Shown: positions 44,069 through 55,912 of the stretch, piece after piece
Layout of the letters: the number at the start of each line of letters is the position of its first letter
Position numbering within the stretch: the stretch's first letter is position 1
DNA from: Platanthera guangdongensis
Lineage: Eukaryota > Streptophyta > Magnoliopsida > Asparagales > Orchidaceae
Reading direction: 5' to 3'
Length of the DNA stretch: 64,000 bases
NCBI GenBank assembly: GCA_039583875.1
Contig: CM077157.1
Location: forward strand, 77,748,346-77,812,345
The notes under the pieces: model-generated
Database searches by the model: none
The model's input: the letters and a program-made list of their open reading frames with translations, nothing else
Told to the model about the DNA's origin: nothing
Position numbers and translations under genes: made by a program

Positions 44069-44160
44069 GTATGAGAGTAATTTTTAGTATTGGTAGAATT
44101 ATTACACAACCTAGGTTAGAAAACTTTAGACCTAAGCTATTTTTCCTTTAACTAATTTAG
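44069..44160 (+). other. Predicted 92-nt intron between gag and protease of element G
   Basis: Donor TTGCAG|GTATGA and acceptor CTAATTTAG|GA, both canonical, with a T-rich stretch before the acceptor. Removing it fuses [16 protein letters not shown] in frame. It is the same codon position and phase as the gap in C, E and F. Confidence 0.65.
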
Positions 44161-45943
44161 GAATAGTGATGGCGTGCGGCAAACCTGTCCGTACCCTGTT
44201 CGACACGGGGGCATCACACAACTTTGTGTCGGAGGATTTCATCAAGGATCTGGGCCAGATTCGATATTATACGGGAGATGCCAGGAGGGCACGTCTCCCC
44301 AATGCGATGGAGATCCAGTCCATAGAGAAGTGCCTCCTGACGGTTACCATAGATGGGTTAACACTCGAGGACCCGGCGACGATCATGAGAATGCCGGACT
44401 TCGACCTTGACTTGGGCATGATATGGCTTGTCTGGAACTATGCCCAGATTGACTGCCCGACGGGGAGGGTCATGGTGAGACACAACGACACTTATACGAC
44501 ATTCGAAGGTACTACTCCGGTTTCCCGCCGCCTCCTTTCATCTATTCAGGTCGTCAAAGCCCACCTACAGGGAGAGGAGGTATATCAGGTGCTGTTCGAG
44601 ATGACTGAGGAGAAGAACCTGATTGTTAGCATTCCGGTGTTCTGTGACTACACCGATGTATTTCCAGAGAAGCTGTCAGGACTGCCTCCGCAGAGGGAGA
44701 AGGACTTTCAGATTCAGTTGGTTCTAGGGGCTAAGAATTTATCCAAGGCCCCTTACCGGATGGCCCCAAGGGAGCTGGCAGAATTTCGGACACAGTTGCA
44801 GGAGTTGGTGGAAGCAGGATTCATCAGACCAAGTTCCTCATCATGGGGAGCTCCGGTGCTATTCGTGAAGAGGAGGAATGGCACTCTTCGCATGTGCATC
44901 GACTATCGAGCACTAAACAGGCTGACCGTCTAAAATACCTATCCTCTCCCAAGGATAAACGAGTTGTTCGATCAGCTGGAGGGAGCCCATTATTTCTCGA
45001 AGATGGACTTGAGGTCCGGCTACTACCAGCTGCGGATCTAGGAGGAGGATATTCCGAAGACGGCCTTCAGTAGAAGATATGGACTGTATTAGTTCATCGT
45101 GATGCCCTTCGGGCTCACGAATGATCCATCCGCATTTATGTGCCTCTTGAACCGGGTCTTCGAGACTTATTTGGATTTGTTTTTCATAGTATTCATAGAC
45201 GACATCCTTATCTACTCTAGGACGGAGGAGGACCATGCACGGAACCTGGCACTGACTTTGGAGAGATTGCGGGAGCATCGCCTCTATGCAAAGTTCATCA
45301 AGTGTCAGTTCTTATTGAAGGAGGTGGCTTTCCTGGGCCACATTATCAGCAGAGCTGGGTTAGTGGTGGACCCTGCAAATGTACAGGCAGTTAGGGATTG
45401 GACACCACTGAAGACGGCCACGGACGTGCGGAGTTTCCCGGGGCTTGCCTGTTATTACCAGAAATTTGTGGAGGGGTTTTCTCGGATCTCCCTTCCACTC
45501 ACTTTGTTGACGAAGAAGGACGTGCCCTTTGTATGGATGCCACAGTGTGAGGTAGCCTTCCAGGAGTTGAAGAACCGACTCATCTCAGCCCCTATTCTGG
45601 CCCTTCCATCTGGGAAGGAAGGATTCTAGGTGTATACTGACGCATCAAATCAGGGGATGGGAGAGGTGCTGATGCAAAACAGACACGTCATAGCATATGC
45701 CTCCCGCCAGCTGAAGACCCATGAGAAGAACTATCCAATACATGACCTGGAGATGGGAGCAGTTGTATTCATATTGAAGATATGACGACACTACCTATAC
45801 GGAGTCCACTGTGATATATACTCAGATCATAAGAACCTTAAGTACGTGGACACGCAGAAGGAACTGAACATCAGGCAGAGGCGGTGGGTGGAGTTTCTAT
45901 CTGACTATCAGTACGAGATGCACTACCACCCGGGAAGGCGAAC
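44161..45943 (+). pseudogene. pol: Element G protease, reverse transcriptase and RNase H
   Basis: Protease [65 protein letters not shown] and FIDD ([12 protein letters not shown]); RNase [12 protein letters not shown], the [13 protein letters not shown] block and [10 protein letters not shown]. In-frame breaks: TAA 44931, TAG 45039, TAG 45090, TAG 45627, TGA 45783 (a Trp codon in relatives) and a one-base loss near 45936 in the [13 protein letters not shown] region. Confidence 0.88.
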
Positions 45944-46945
45944 GTGGTAGCGGATGCACTGAGTAGGAGAGCCGCCACGGCGGGATCAGAGCCTCAACTG
46001 ATATCTATGGAGCTGCTGCAGAGACTAGAGGAAATGCACATTACTCTGGTGTTGTCTGACGACCCTGAGATCTATGAGGAGTACTTGGCCGGGATGGGCG
46101 TCACCGATGACATCAGAGACCGAGTCAGAGAAGGACAGAGGCAGGATGCCAAGTTAGAGCTCATCTTCCAAACCTTGGAGGCAGGCACAACAGGAGATTA
46201 CACACTGAGGGACGGCCTGGTGTGCTTCAGAGGACGGGTGTATATACCGGAGGGAGGCCAGAACCGGGAGGATATTATGATGGAGGCGCACTACAGCCGG
46301 TACTCTGTGCACCCGGGTATCACAAAGATGAAGGCTAATTTAAAGAAGACTATGTTCTGGCCGGGCATGATGAAGGATGTCACTTACTTCGTGACCCATT
46401 GTGAGACATGTCAGCTAGTGAAGGCGGAGTGCAGGAACCCCGCAGGATTGTTGCAGCCACTCCCGATTCCAGAGTGGAAGTTTGATGACGTAGCCATGGA
46501 CTTCATACATAGGCTTCCCTGGTCTCGGACAGGGAACGACTCGATCTGTGTGATCGTTGATCGGTTGACGAAGGTGGCTCGATTTATACCGATCAGGAAG
46601 GACGATTCAGTGGGAGTACTGGTGCGGAAGTTTGTGGAGCAGTTCATTCCCTACCATGGCGTGCCCAGGTCAATAGTGTTAGATCGTGATGGGCGGTTTA
46701 CATCCAGGGAGTGGCGGTCAGTTCAGGTATACTTGGCCACCCGACTAACCTTTAGCACATCCTTCCACCCTCAGACGGACGGGCAAATAGAGCGCACAAA
46801 TCGGACATTGGAAGACCTGCTACGTCTGTGCATTCTAGACCGAGGAGAGCCATGGGTGAAGATGCTGCCACTGGTGGAGTTCTCATACAACAACAGCCAT
46901 CAGGTTAGTATAGGTATGGCCACTACGAGGCTCTATATTGACTAA
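45944..46945 (+). pseudogene. pol: Element G integrase zinc domain and catalytic core
   Basis: It opens with VVADALSRR (end of RNase H). It then has the HHCC region (YSRYSVHPGITKM... CETCQLVKAEC), [43 protein letters not shown] and LPLVEFSYNNSHQ. The D-D-E residues are kept. The frame is lost at about 46918 by a deletion in the MAPYEALYG block. Confidence 0.85.
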
Positions 46946-46976
46946 GGTGCAGGACTCCCCTGTCATGGATACAGGA

Positions 46977-47533
46977 TGAGGACACAAAGGTCATGGGCTC
47001 AGAATTTTTGGAGGACACCGAGGCCAAGTGAGACTGATACAGGACCGGATGTTGGAGGCACAGAGCAGACATGCCAAATATTACGACGCACGACATCGAC
47101 AGGTGGAGTTTCAGGTAGGAGACAGAGTGTTTTTGAAGATACGGCCGATGCACGGTGTCTCTCGAGTTCGCGGGTGGAGGAAGAAGCTCAGCCCGAGATA
47201 CATGGGGCCCTACAGGATCCTGGAGCGGATCGGCCCCTTAGCATACATGCTGGAGCTGCCGCCAGAGCTGGAAGGCCTGCACGATGTTTTCCATGTCTCC
47301 TCCCTCAGGAGGGCCTTATTACGTCCAGAGCAGTAGATAGACACCATGGATGGGACAGTAGCATCTGTCCGGTCAGTGCACATGGAGCCGGTCCGGATTG
47401 ATGACACGGGTATGCGGGTCTTATGCCGCAAGAAGGTCCCACTGGTCAAGGTTCTTTGGAGAAATCACGGCCCGGAGGAGCACACTTGGGAGCCCCAAGA
47501 CTTGATGCAGCAGCGGTACCTGGAACTCTTCAG
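46977..47533 (+). pseudogene. pol: Element G integrase C-terminus and chromodomain-like tail
   Basis: From about 47028: DRMLEAQSRHAKYYDARHR, VGDRVFLKIRPMHGVSRVR, LSPRYMGPYRILERIG and HDVFHVSSLRRA. TAG at 47334-47336, then VPLVKVLWRNHGPEEHTWE, the chromodomain-type motif of chromoviruses. It ends shortly before the GAATTTCGAGGACGAAAATT region upstream of the LTR. Confidence 0.82.
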
Positions 47534-47645
47534 TCAGGTATTACTCTCAGCCTTTCGGGATGTTACAATTTTTCTTGCATACTTGAAACCCCGTAGGCCT
47601 AACTAGAATTTCGAGGACGAAAATTTTTTGTTATATATTGGGATT

Positions 47646-50600
47646 TGTAACATACCTCAAACACCTAGACCCCAAGGAATGGTTTTGTCATGACCAGGTC
47701 ATGACAAAACCCAAGTAACCCCAAAGAGACCTAGGTCAAACCAACCCTATTTATGGTCAACCTAGCACAAATAGGCTAACCCAAGCTCAAACCTCCTCAT
47801 GTGGCTTCTTTAGGGAATAATGTGCGTGGAAGGGCTGCAAATAGTCCTTCATATTGACCAAGTCAACTTGGTGACTAGGAGAGAGGGTGAGTGTAACAGC
47901 CCAAATTCTGGGAGTAGCAAAATTTGGGTGACACGGCCTGGGACACAGGCGTGTCCCAGGGCGTGTCCCGCTCGGGTTGAAGAGTTGGGCACTCTCTCGA
48001 CGAATTTTGGTCGACGAAGTTTTTGAGTGGTCACGCCCTATAACACGGGAGTGGTAGGGGGCGTGTCCCCTCAGTTCGACGAACTATGGAGCGTCGATCT
48101 TCGAGTGCCGATCGTCGATCGTCGAGTGTCAATCGTCGAGCATGGGGTACACGGCTTGTGACACAGGCGTGTCACAGGGCATGTCTCGCTGTGTCGAAAG
48201 GTGAGTGTCGATCGTCGATCGTCGATCGTCGAGTGCCGATCGTCGATCATCAAGTGTCAATCGTCGAGCATGGGGTACACGGCCTATGACACGGGCGTGT
48301 CACAGGGTGTGTCCCGATGTGTCGAAAGGTGACTTCGATCGTCGATCGTCGATCGTCGAGTGCCGTTCGTCGATAGTCGAGTATGGGGCACACGGCCTGT
48401 GACACGGGCGTGTCACAGGGCGTGTCCCGCTGTATCATCGATGATTATCTCTCTACTGGTTGTCGGCTGGGTTACATGCTCTGCATCACGGGCGTGTATT
48501 GGCCGACACGGGCGTGTCTTGGCCTACACGGGCGTGTCTTGGCCGACACGGGCGTGTACCGCGGGTCACAGTAAGCTCCGTTTCTGTAATAATGGAGGAG
48601 AGAGAAATTTGGAAGAAGAGGGAAGGAAACAGTTCGAGGGGAGGCCAAAGGCCACATTTAATGTCTGAATTCAATTCCCCAGGGAAGGGGAGAAGTTTCC
48701 AGCCATTTCCCCTGGCCATCAGACCCGATTCAACCCCCCTCCTCCATGGCCGAGCCTAGCCATTAATGGCTTTGAAGGACATTAATGATCCAGCCCCTCC
48801 TCTCCCCATCTGAAGCTTTAAACACCACCAGTGAGTTGAGAGGATGCTTTCCCAATCCTTACCCGAAGAAACCGAGTCTCCCCACCTTCCAGTTGCAGAA
48901 ACCGAGCGACACAAGATTTCAGAAATGGCTTCCCGACGATCTTCCCGACTTCAGGCCGCCGGCAAGGTCCTATCCTTCTCCTCTCTATGCGTGCTAGATC
49001 TAGACTTGTTTAGGTTGAGAAATCGGGCTCAATTGAGCCTGATTGGGAGCTTGTAAATTCAGATTTTCATGGAAAATGGTGGTGTTGAGTTCGCCGGAAA
49101 CCGCCGCCTCCGGCGGCATGGTCGCCGCCAAACGCTAGCCACCCCCTCAACGGAGGTGGTGGTGGTGGTTGCCGGCCAGCGAGGTGGTCGGGGTGGCCGA
49201 AAAGTCGGCTGGAAGAGGCTCCAGGTCGTGGCCATCTCGGCCCTTGGCTGTAGGTTGAGGATGAGTGGATGTCGTCCGTTTTGATCAAGTATTTTAATAA
49301 TATTAATTGATTTCCTGTAAATTATTAACAGTAGATGGTTTTAATTATTACAAATACTTAGAGGCCTCTACTGCAAAAGTGTTCAACATGAACAATGTAG
49401 CCCTTGATGTTTAGTGTAATTTAAAATTAATTTCACTCAATTTGGTGTCCTGGTGTGACCATAGGACTCATTTTGGTGCAGCCTATACATAGGCATGACC
49501 AGACATTAGAATTAGTGCTCACACCAAACCACTCATCCAAATGCTTTGCAACTTTGAACATAGGCTCCTCATAGCCTACCTCTTAGACTGTCCAAAAATA
49601 AGAATTTTTAAAAAATAGTTTTCTATAGTTTTTAGAAAAATTTAATAAATCAATTATAAATCAATTAGGGGTCATAAACACCTCAAAATCCGCCAAATTT
49701 GGGTGGGTGATCTTAGAGAGCATGTTAGGGCTCTGGTAAAAATTTCATCTCCTTTGGAGATGTTTTGATTAGGGTCTATCCAACCATACGTGGACCCTTA
49801 TAGGGTTAATTAGGTCAAAACACCCCCTTTGGGTTTGAGTGGTCAAATCACCTCAACAGAGGCTGATATTTTGGCCAATGATTCTCTATTGTATGACACA
49901 CCCTCCAATGGAATTTGTGGTAGTTAACAGTAGGGTAGCCCTAGACCCTAGGGTAGGTCCCTTAATGGGGATTCTTAGGGTTTGAACGTCATGGGGCCAA
50001 ATGACCTTGGAATGACTTGAAAATTGGTGGAGAGGACCATAGGGTTGGTATAGTCCTTTGGTTAAAACTTTAGGGAATTGGGAATCCTCAAACCCCCTCA
50101 AAACTCTTACCCTAGTTTAGGGCATCAAACCTAATTTTGAGTATTAGGCTATCAAATCACTTTAAAATCATTTGAAAATTTGGGTAGTGTAGTGTTTGAA
50201 GTTAGTACAAGCTCTGGAGATTTTGTTATGAATTTAGGATTATTATTTTGGATACTTCATTAATAATTTAGCAATTTCTATTATTTACTTAGAAATTTAT
50301 TATGAAGTAACTACTTGCTGGAAATTGATGACCATTAGTTGAAAGACAGCTTATTATGTTTTAAAGCTCTGTGAATTTTTATGGGATTTTTGGAAGACTA
50401 TTTCTAAGGGTTGCTTCATTTAGTAGTGTTTCCCATGAAAAATTAATATAATTTATTTTGGAGTCTAGCAAGCCTCTAAAATTATGATTTTTGTACAATG
50501 ATCTTTTCTGAAGCATAGTAAGATTCTGTAATTTTTATATAATTTTCTGATTAATAATTTTGGTACTTCCTTCTTTACATACGATTAAGGGAATTATTTT

Positions 50601-52579
50601 AGATAAATTAATTAGAGGTCACATATTTTCTGAAAAATTATGGAAATTAGTATCTAGTAATATATCTCTGTTATTTAGTGATCTAAAGTTTTGGGTGGCC
50701 ATTACTTGAGTAGATCATATAGTTCATGTTCAAAATTGCCCATGGCCAAATATTTGGGAAAATTCAATAAATATCAAATTAATTATAAAAATTATGATTC
50801 GCTGATTTTAGACTAAACTTGTTATGATATACCTCTGGTAAATTTTATAGGAGATTTGGAAGACAATCTGGAGTACCTCCTTTATACATCTCATATAGTA
50901 TAGGGTGGCCTGCATAAAGTAACTGCGGAAACTGAACTACAGTGGGTAATAAATTTGAAGAGTTGAATCCTTAGTAGGTTGCTGGTTTGGGTAAATTAAT
51001 GTGAGATCTGATCAAGCGTAGAAATCAATAATATTAAGTGCCTTGCGAAAGGGAGATTTGTGAGTAATCTCATCATAGTTCCTAGTGCCTTCGAGAGCCC
51101 TTCACGGGGAATACCTTGGGCAGTCCTGGGCTAACATAAACTTTAGGAATAATTTGGGCAAGAGTAACAATAATAATAGTTTCATCTTACACTCACACTT
51201 GTACACGTAGGGAGATGAATTGGTAGTGAAAGGATAGCGTAGGCCCGTAGCCTAAGGGCTTACTGGTAGAGTTAAATGCACTCGGTATTGATTTGGAAGT
51301 CCGGGGAGCTGGATGCTCGGGGACTTGGAAAAAAAGAGACTTGATTAGTCCAGGGAGCCATGGGCTCGGGAAAATGGTGAACTAGTAGGCTTGGTAGTCT
51401 AAAGAGTTGGAGGCTCGGTACTATAATTAGATACAACTATCATGGTGGAATGTGCATAACAGTGGTGGGTCCTCGCTATTGGACGATCGATCACACCGTC
51501 GTCGGTACGTTGACTCAGGGAGACTATCTAGTTTGCTAGGAATAGTACAGAAATGTACGAGAGGGGCTAGACTGAGTAGTGTGATTACCAGTCTAGGAGT
51601 TGAGATGCCCAACCCATTGCCTCTGTTGGCCACGACGAGTGGCTCCCGAGAGTTTAGCTAACTCCAAAAAGGGGAACAAAAGGTCTGTGCGCATAGAGTC
51701 GTGTCTGTGAGTTGCACTTGCATGTGCATACCATAGCATACTTGTATGTCATAGCATAATCATTGCATTTAACCCCTGACACATATCGTATAAAATGGTA
51801 TGGGACATTTTATACGATAGGCCCCGCAAAATGACCCCTTAGTCTATAGGGGTAATCCCTATAAATCAATGGTTATATTTCTCGTTGCTCTTACTTACTC
51901 TTCTTACTGCTTTTACTTACTTTCTACTCCTTACTGTTTACTTTTGTTACATACTTGTTTACTCATGTTTAATTATTGTGATACCCCTATTATACCTTAT
52001 TATTTTATTCCTTAGGGTAGATGTCACCTGCTTTATTACGCCCTGCTTTTGGTCCTCCTTTTCACTCCTTTCCGCCCGGTGCCTAGGAGCCACGGGTAGA
52101 GGGGTGGGGGATTATTGACTGAGTCTAGTTTGACTGATAGTCGTTTGACCACCATATTTTAGGTTTTCTGGATGGGACACAGGGAACAGCCGTAGGAGAC
52201 GCAACACCAGCAGGGTACGGTGTAGATGGAGATGGGCCAGTGTAGCTCGGGTGGACTGGCATCCGGATCTGTGAGTGGAGCCAGGTATTAGTAGTTTTAC
52301 TTTTAAGAGTGAATTGTAGTGAGGTTATCATGTACCGGGCTTAAGCCCGTATTCACTTTTTGGTGTTGACTTGTTTTATCGCATGATTTCCTCCTTTATA
52401 CTATTGTGGACTTGGATGCTTACACTTTCATTCAATATACATTCTGTCGATGGTGATCGATTTGGCCGGCAGGATCGGCGTTTTGTAGTGATGACCTTCC
52501 CGGGTGCGAAGGTGTCACCGCAAAGCGGCGGTTCTGGGCCTAAGACCCCGGTGGTTGTTGCAAAAAAAATGGTCGTAGA
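47646..52579 (+). repeat. 3' LTR of element G
   Basis: 4934 bp, collinear with the 5' LTR. The last bases read GGTCGTAGA instead of GGGATCTTACA, so the end is altered, but the CGAGC duplication follows directly. Confidence 0.9.
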
Positions 52580-52584
52580 CGAGC

Positions 52585-52940
52585 AAGCAGGCGGCTCGCG
52601 GTTTCGGCATCCTGCGATGCATGTGAGGGTAAGGGAAGAAGTCATAAAACTTTAAGCAAAATGAAGAGGGGTTTGCTGACACTTACCACCCTGCCGGTTC
52701 CCTTTAGAATGACGAACTCAACCATTCCCATTCGCCTCGCCAAGTCGCCGGCATCGTCCATGGCTGTGTCCCGCTCCTGCACGGCCTTGAGCAGGTTATG
52801 GCTGAGGCTGAAATCACGGCGAACCGCCATGTGCGCCAGCTCTATAGCCCATATTTGAGCTCGCGAGCTCTCATGGCTGATCCGCTGGAGGGACATGCCC
52901 TTATAGGCCTCGACATCCTCGCGGACAAATAGCCCGAAGC
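52585..52940 (-). pseudogene. Unidentified coiled-coil protein gene, 5' part with a 75-nt intron
   Basis: The exon 52940-52687 reads SFGLFVREDVEAYKGMSLQR, then an ELAHMAVRRDFSLSHNLLKA block and EFVILKGTGRV. A canonical intron follows (GGTG|GTAAGTGTC at 52686, CATCGCAG|GATG at 52611). The next exon (52611-52585) runs into the G target site and joins 37831 in frame, so the two halves belong to one gene. The 5' end is cut by LTR J at 52941. No family is recognised. Confidence 0.6.
52612..52686 (-). other. 75-nt spliceosomal intron in the coiled-coil gene fragment
   Basis: GTAAGTGTC donor and GCATCGCAG acceptor; both flanking exons are open and in phase. Confidence 0.65.
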
Positions 52941-53756
52941 TGTTGGGAATTGTTTCCTACAATGTTCCTCAGGCTTTGAAGAGGCATCACCAATCATGGT
53001 AAGGGGCATAATGTATTTGATGTGTGCTTTAATTCATGCAAGCAGGTTGTCCATGATTGGACAGGTGAACAAAAAGAGTATGATGAAAGATCTAGAATTC
53101 GTCGAGCTGAGTTCACAATTCGTCGAGCTCAGCTCCCCATTCGTCGATCTGAGCTCACCATTCGTCGAGCTAAACTCAGAAGTGTGGGACTCAGAATTCG
53201 TCGAGCTTAGCTCACCATTCATCGATCTGAGCTAACCATTCATAGAGTGAAATTCAGAAGTTTGGGATTCAGAATTCATTGAGCTCAGCACACCATTCAT
53301 CGAGCTGAACTCACCATTCATTGAGATAAATTCAGAATCTTGGGATTCATAATTCGTCGAGCTCAGCCCACTGATCGTCGAATACAGTTCAACATTCGTC
53401 GAACTAAAGCCAGACAATTTAACTAAGGCAAAACTGCTGAGACAGCTGAGAAGTATATCTCAGCATAACCGCTGAGACAAAGCAAGCTGGATTTCATTAA
53501 GTCCAGAAGCATTGAGTGAAGCATGTTCACTCAACGCTTCTAATGAATAAGAAAGCATTGAGCCTGCTCAGAAGAAACCGCTGAGACAAGAGACAGTCTC
53601 AACTGAGAAGAAGAAGCGTTGATACCGCTGAGAAGAAACCGCTGAGACAGGAGATAGTCTCAGCTGTGAAGAAGAAACCGCTGAGACAGCTGAGAAGTAA
53701 CCGTGGAGACAAAGCCAGTGAAATTTCTCTAAGTCCAGAAGAGTTGAGTGAGATAG
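52941..53756 (+). repeat. Sirevirus-like LTR fragment J with two palindrome arrays
   Basis: It starts TGTTGGGAATTG, with the same segment order as LTR D' (TACAATG..., GTATTTGATGT, GCAGGTT). It then has ATTCGTCGAGCT repeats (53095-53410), including a 79-bp higher-order period (53182, 53261, 53340). GCTGAGAC/CTCAGC repeats follow (about 53430-53710). It is cut by LTR H at 53757. Confidence 0.75.
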
Positions 53757-53973
53757 TGAAAGATAATAGTTGCCAACCTAAATCACCTAGAGGGGGGTGA
53801 ATTGGTGAGTTGTGCGTCTTTTTGCAGAATAAAAAAAATCTCAATCAAAGCACAGAACTATCTACCAAACAAGCAAACACAGACGAGGCAATATTTATAG
53901 TGGTTCCCCAACCTTGGGTACATCCACTTTCCCACACCGATCTAGCAATATAATAGACTCGGCTACTCCACTA

Positions 53974-54112
53974 TCTCGGATTGGAAAACAATCTTACCCT
54001 CGGAACAAGGTTCCTACAAACTCGATCCACAAACGGATCTACACTCGGAAGACAAAACTTCCTACAATCTCGGAGTTGAACAACCCCTACACTCGGAGAA
54101 ATCTTCTCCTAC
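53974..54112. repeat. Array of six small stem-loops with covarying stems (LTR H)
   Basis: Frame CTC-[stem]-loop-[stem']-TACA. Stems: GATTG-gaaaa-CAATC, GGAAC-aag-GTTCC, GATCC-acaaac-GGATC, GGAAG-acaaaa-CTTCC, GTTG-aa-CAAC, GGAGAA-atc-TTCTCC. It sits in the same place as the array at 15697-15925, but the stems differ. Confidence 0.9.
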
Positions 54113-54504
54113 AATAATAAAATACAGCAGTACAGAAATACAAATTGTAAATATCTAGTTCAGATCTGCAACAGAAATCAGAAAATCCTTCTTCTAGGCG
54201 TGCGGCTTTATCAGAATATTGAAGAAGAATTTCGGCAAGATCAGATCTGAACCTTCTCGACTTTACACGATCGAAAGAGTAGATGAACCATTGAGCGGAG
54301 ATCTCGATCTGTAGAGTCTACTTAATCTGAATCCTCTGAAAAGAAGAAACCCTAGCCGGTCGGAATTTAGCGATGGCGGCGGCGGTGAGTTTCCGGTTCT
54401 TGCAGAGAGAGAGAGGAGACAGAGTTCTTTTGGAAAGAGACGGCTGCAAAAACTTAGAATAATTTTCTTATTGAAAACTTAGGGTTTGTCGGTTTGACAA
54501 GACC

Positions 54505-54511
54505 TTTTATA
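54505..54511 (-). promoter_or_regulatory. TATA box of LTR H
   Basis: CTCCTATAAAAGGTC on the minus strand, between the CTCGAG array and the stem-loop array. Confidence 0.65.
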
Positions 54512-54634
54512 GGAGACAAGAAGATTAGACTTAAATGATTCATAAAGAGAAAGACACGTGGACCAATCACATCGAAGTTTAAGAATAAGACCGTTAGGTT
54601 TGGACTTAAGGAATTTCTGAAAATTGTAAGTTAG

Positions 54635-55425
54635 TTACTCGAGTCAAGCAGAACTACTCGAGTATATGTAGCACTACTCGAGTAGGTAGAAAGGACTACT
54701 CGAGTACATGATAAAACTTACTCGTGAGATATAGAAATCATCACTCGAGTGCATGGAATCAACTACTCGAGTAAATAAGAATGAGAGGGACTCAGTTTCT
54801 CGAGTAACAAAAATGACTTACACGAGTACTTAGGTACTTACACGAGAGGTGGAGTATATTACTCGGGTTCAAGAAGTACTACTCGAGTATATAAAAATGA
54901 ACTACTCGAGTATATCAGAAACTTACTCGAGACAAACACTTGGAAAAAATTCTGGAGCAGGAAAAATTGAACTACTCGAGTATGTAACATGGACTACTCG
55001 AGTATATAACATGAACTACTCGAGTAAATCACTTAGTGAAATTTTTCTAGAAAAGAATTCTGGATTACACGAGTAAAATCATTTAACTACTCGAGTAGTA
55101 GATGAACTACTCGAGTATATGAGTTAGACTACTCGAGTAACTAGAAACCTCACAAGAGTCAGAATACCATTAACTCGAGATAGAAGATAGAACAACTCGA
55201 GTATATATAATACTACTCGAGTATTTCACTTAGACAAATTTGAGAAGAGAGAATCTAGAAACTCAAGAGATAAGAGGAAATTACTCGAGTATACAAGATG
55301 AATTACTCGAGAACCATAATTGGATGACTCAAGTACATCATGACTACTCGAGTAAGTGAATTACTACTCGAGTATAAACTCAGTAACTTACTCGAGTAAA
55401 TAAGAAGGTACTCGAGTACTTTACT
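54635..55425. repeat. About 25 CTCGAG palindromes (TACTCGAGTA array) in LTR H
   Basis: The decamer TACTCGAGTA or close variants recurs about every 20-45 bp, with AT-rich spacers (TATATGAAC, AAATTTTTCT). It corresponds in position to the GTGTCGACAC array of D'. Confidence 0.9.
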
Positions 55426-55743
55426 TGGGAATTATTTTTCTGACAGATTTTCTTCTTCTAAGGGAAATCAGCATCAAGTCTTTTTCTCATAGTCCTAGAG
55501 CTTGAATATGAAGTGTATCCCAATAGAGAGGCTACACATGAGTCAACACTTTGGAACACACAATGAGGGATTACATTGTATGGTCCTGTGTTTGGTGACC
55601 CATTGTAAACTGACATAGGTCTACACTTCCTATTAGAATCCTGCAAACACATAACTCAAACCAAGCATCAAATATAACTTAATTCATCTTAGTTCAAGGG
55701 TGACTTCATCAAATCTGGGTTAGTGCGGATACAATACCCAATA

Positions 55744-55912
55744 ATTTCCCCCTATTTGTAGAAGTCAGAACCCTTTACACTAAGGTGAATTATATACATA
55801 AAAAGAATGCTAAGTAATCAAGTAGTGTAAGCAAACAAGGAACTATGAAAAAGATAATAAGATCAAAACTTTGAATTATATAAATATGATTATCCAGAAA
55901 TATCATAAACAA
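55744..55912 (-). other. Element H: polypurine tract and 3' non-coding region
   Basis: Minus strand AAATAGGGGGAAAT at 55744-55759 next to the LTR; the rest is AT-rich and non-coding. Confidence 0.7.

Larger units (their letters stand above)
37837..52579 (+). mobile_element. Element G: large Ty3 chromovirus with 4.9-kb LTRs
   Basis: 14.7 kb with LTRs 37837-42752 and 47646-52579, primer site 42755-42766, gag, protease, RT, RNase H, integrase and a chromodomain-type tail. The 5-bp target duplication is CGAGC (37832-37836 and 52580-52584). It interrupts the coiled-coil gene. Many stops and frameshifts and several percent LTR divergence make it older than F and I. Confidence 0.92.
53757..55743 (-). 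repeat. 3' LTR of Sirevirus-like element H
   Basis: On the minus strand it starts TATTGGGTATTG (TG changed to TA) at 55743 and ends TTATCTTTCA at 53757, 1987 bp. Polypurine tract AAATAGGGGGAAAT is just upstream. In order: CTCGAG array (55425-54635), TATA box (54505-54511), stem-loop array (54112-53974), a conserved GTGG...CCAC stem, CACCTAGAGGGGGG. Confidence 0.8.

Noticed and set aside
52941..52965. Intron acceptor upstream of the coiled-coil exon
   Set aside because: The acceptor-like TTGTAG falls inside the terminal sequence of LTR J, so it is not part of the gene.
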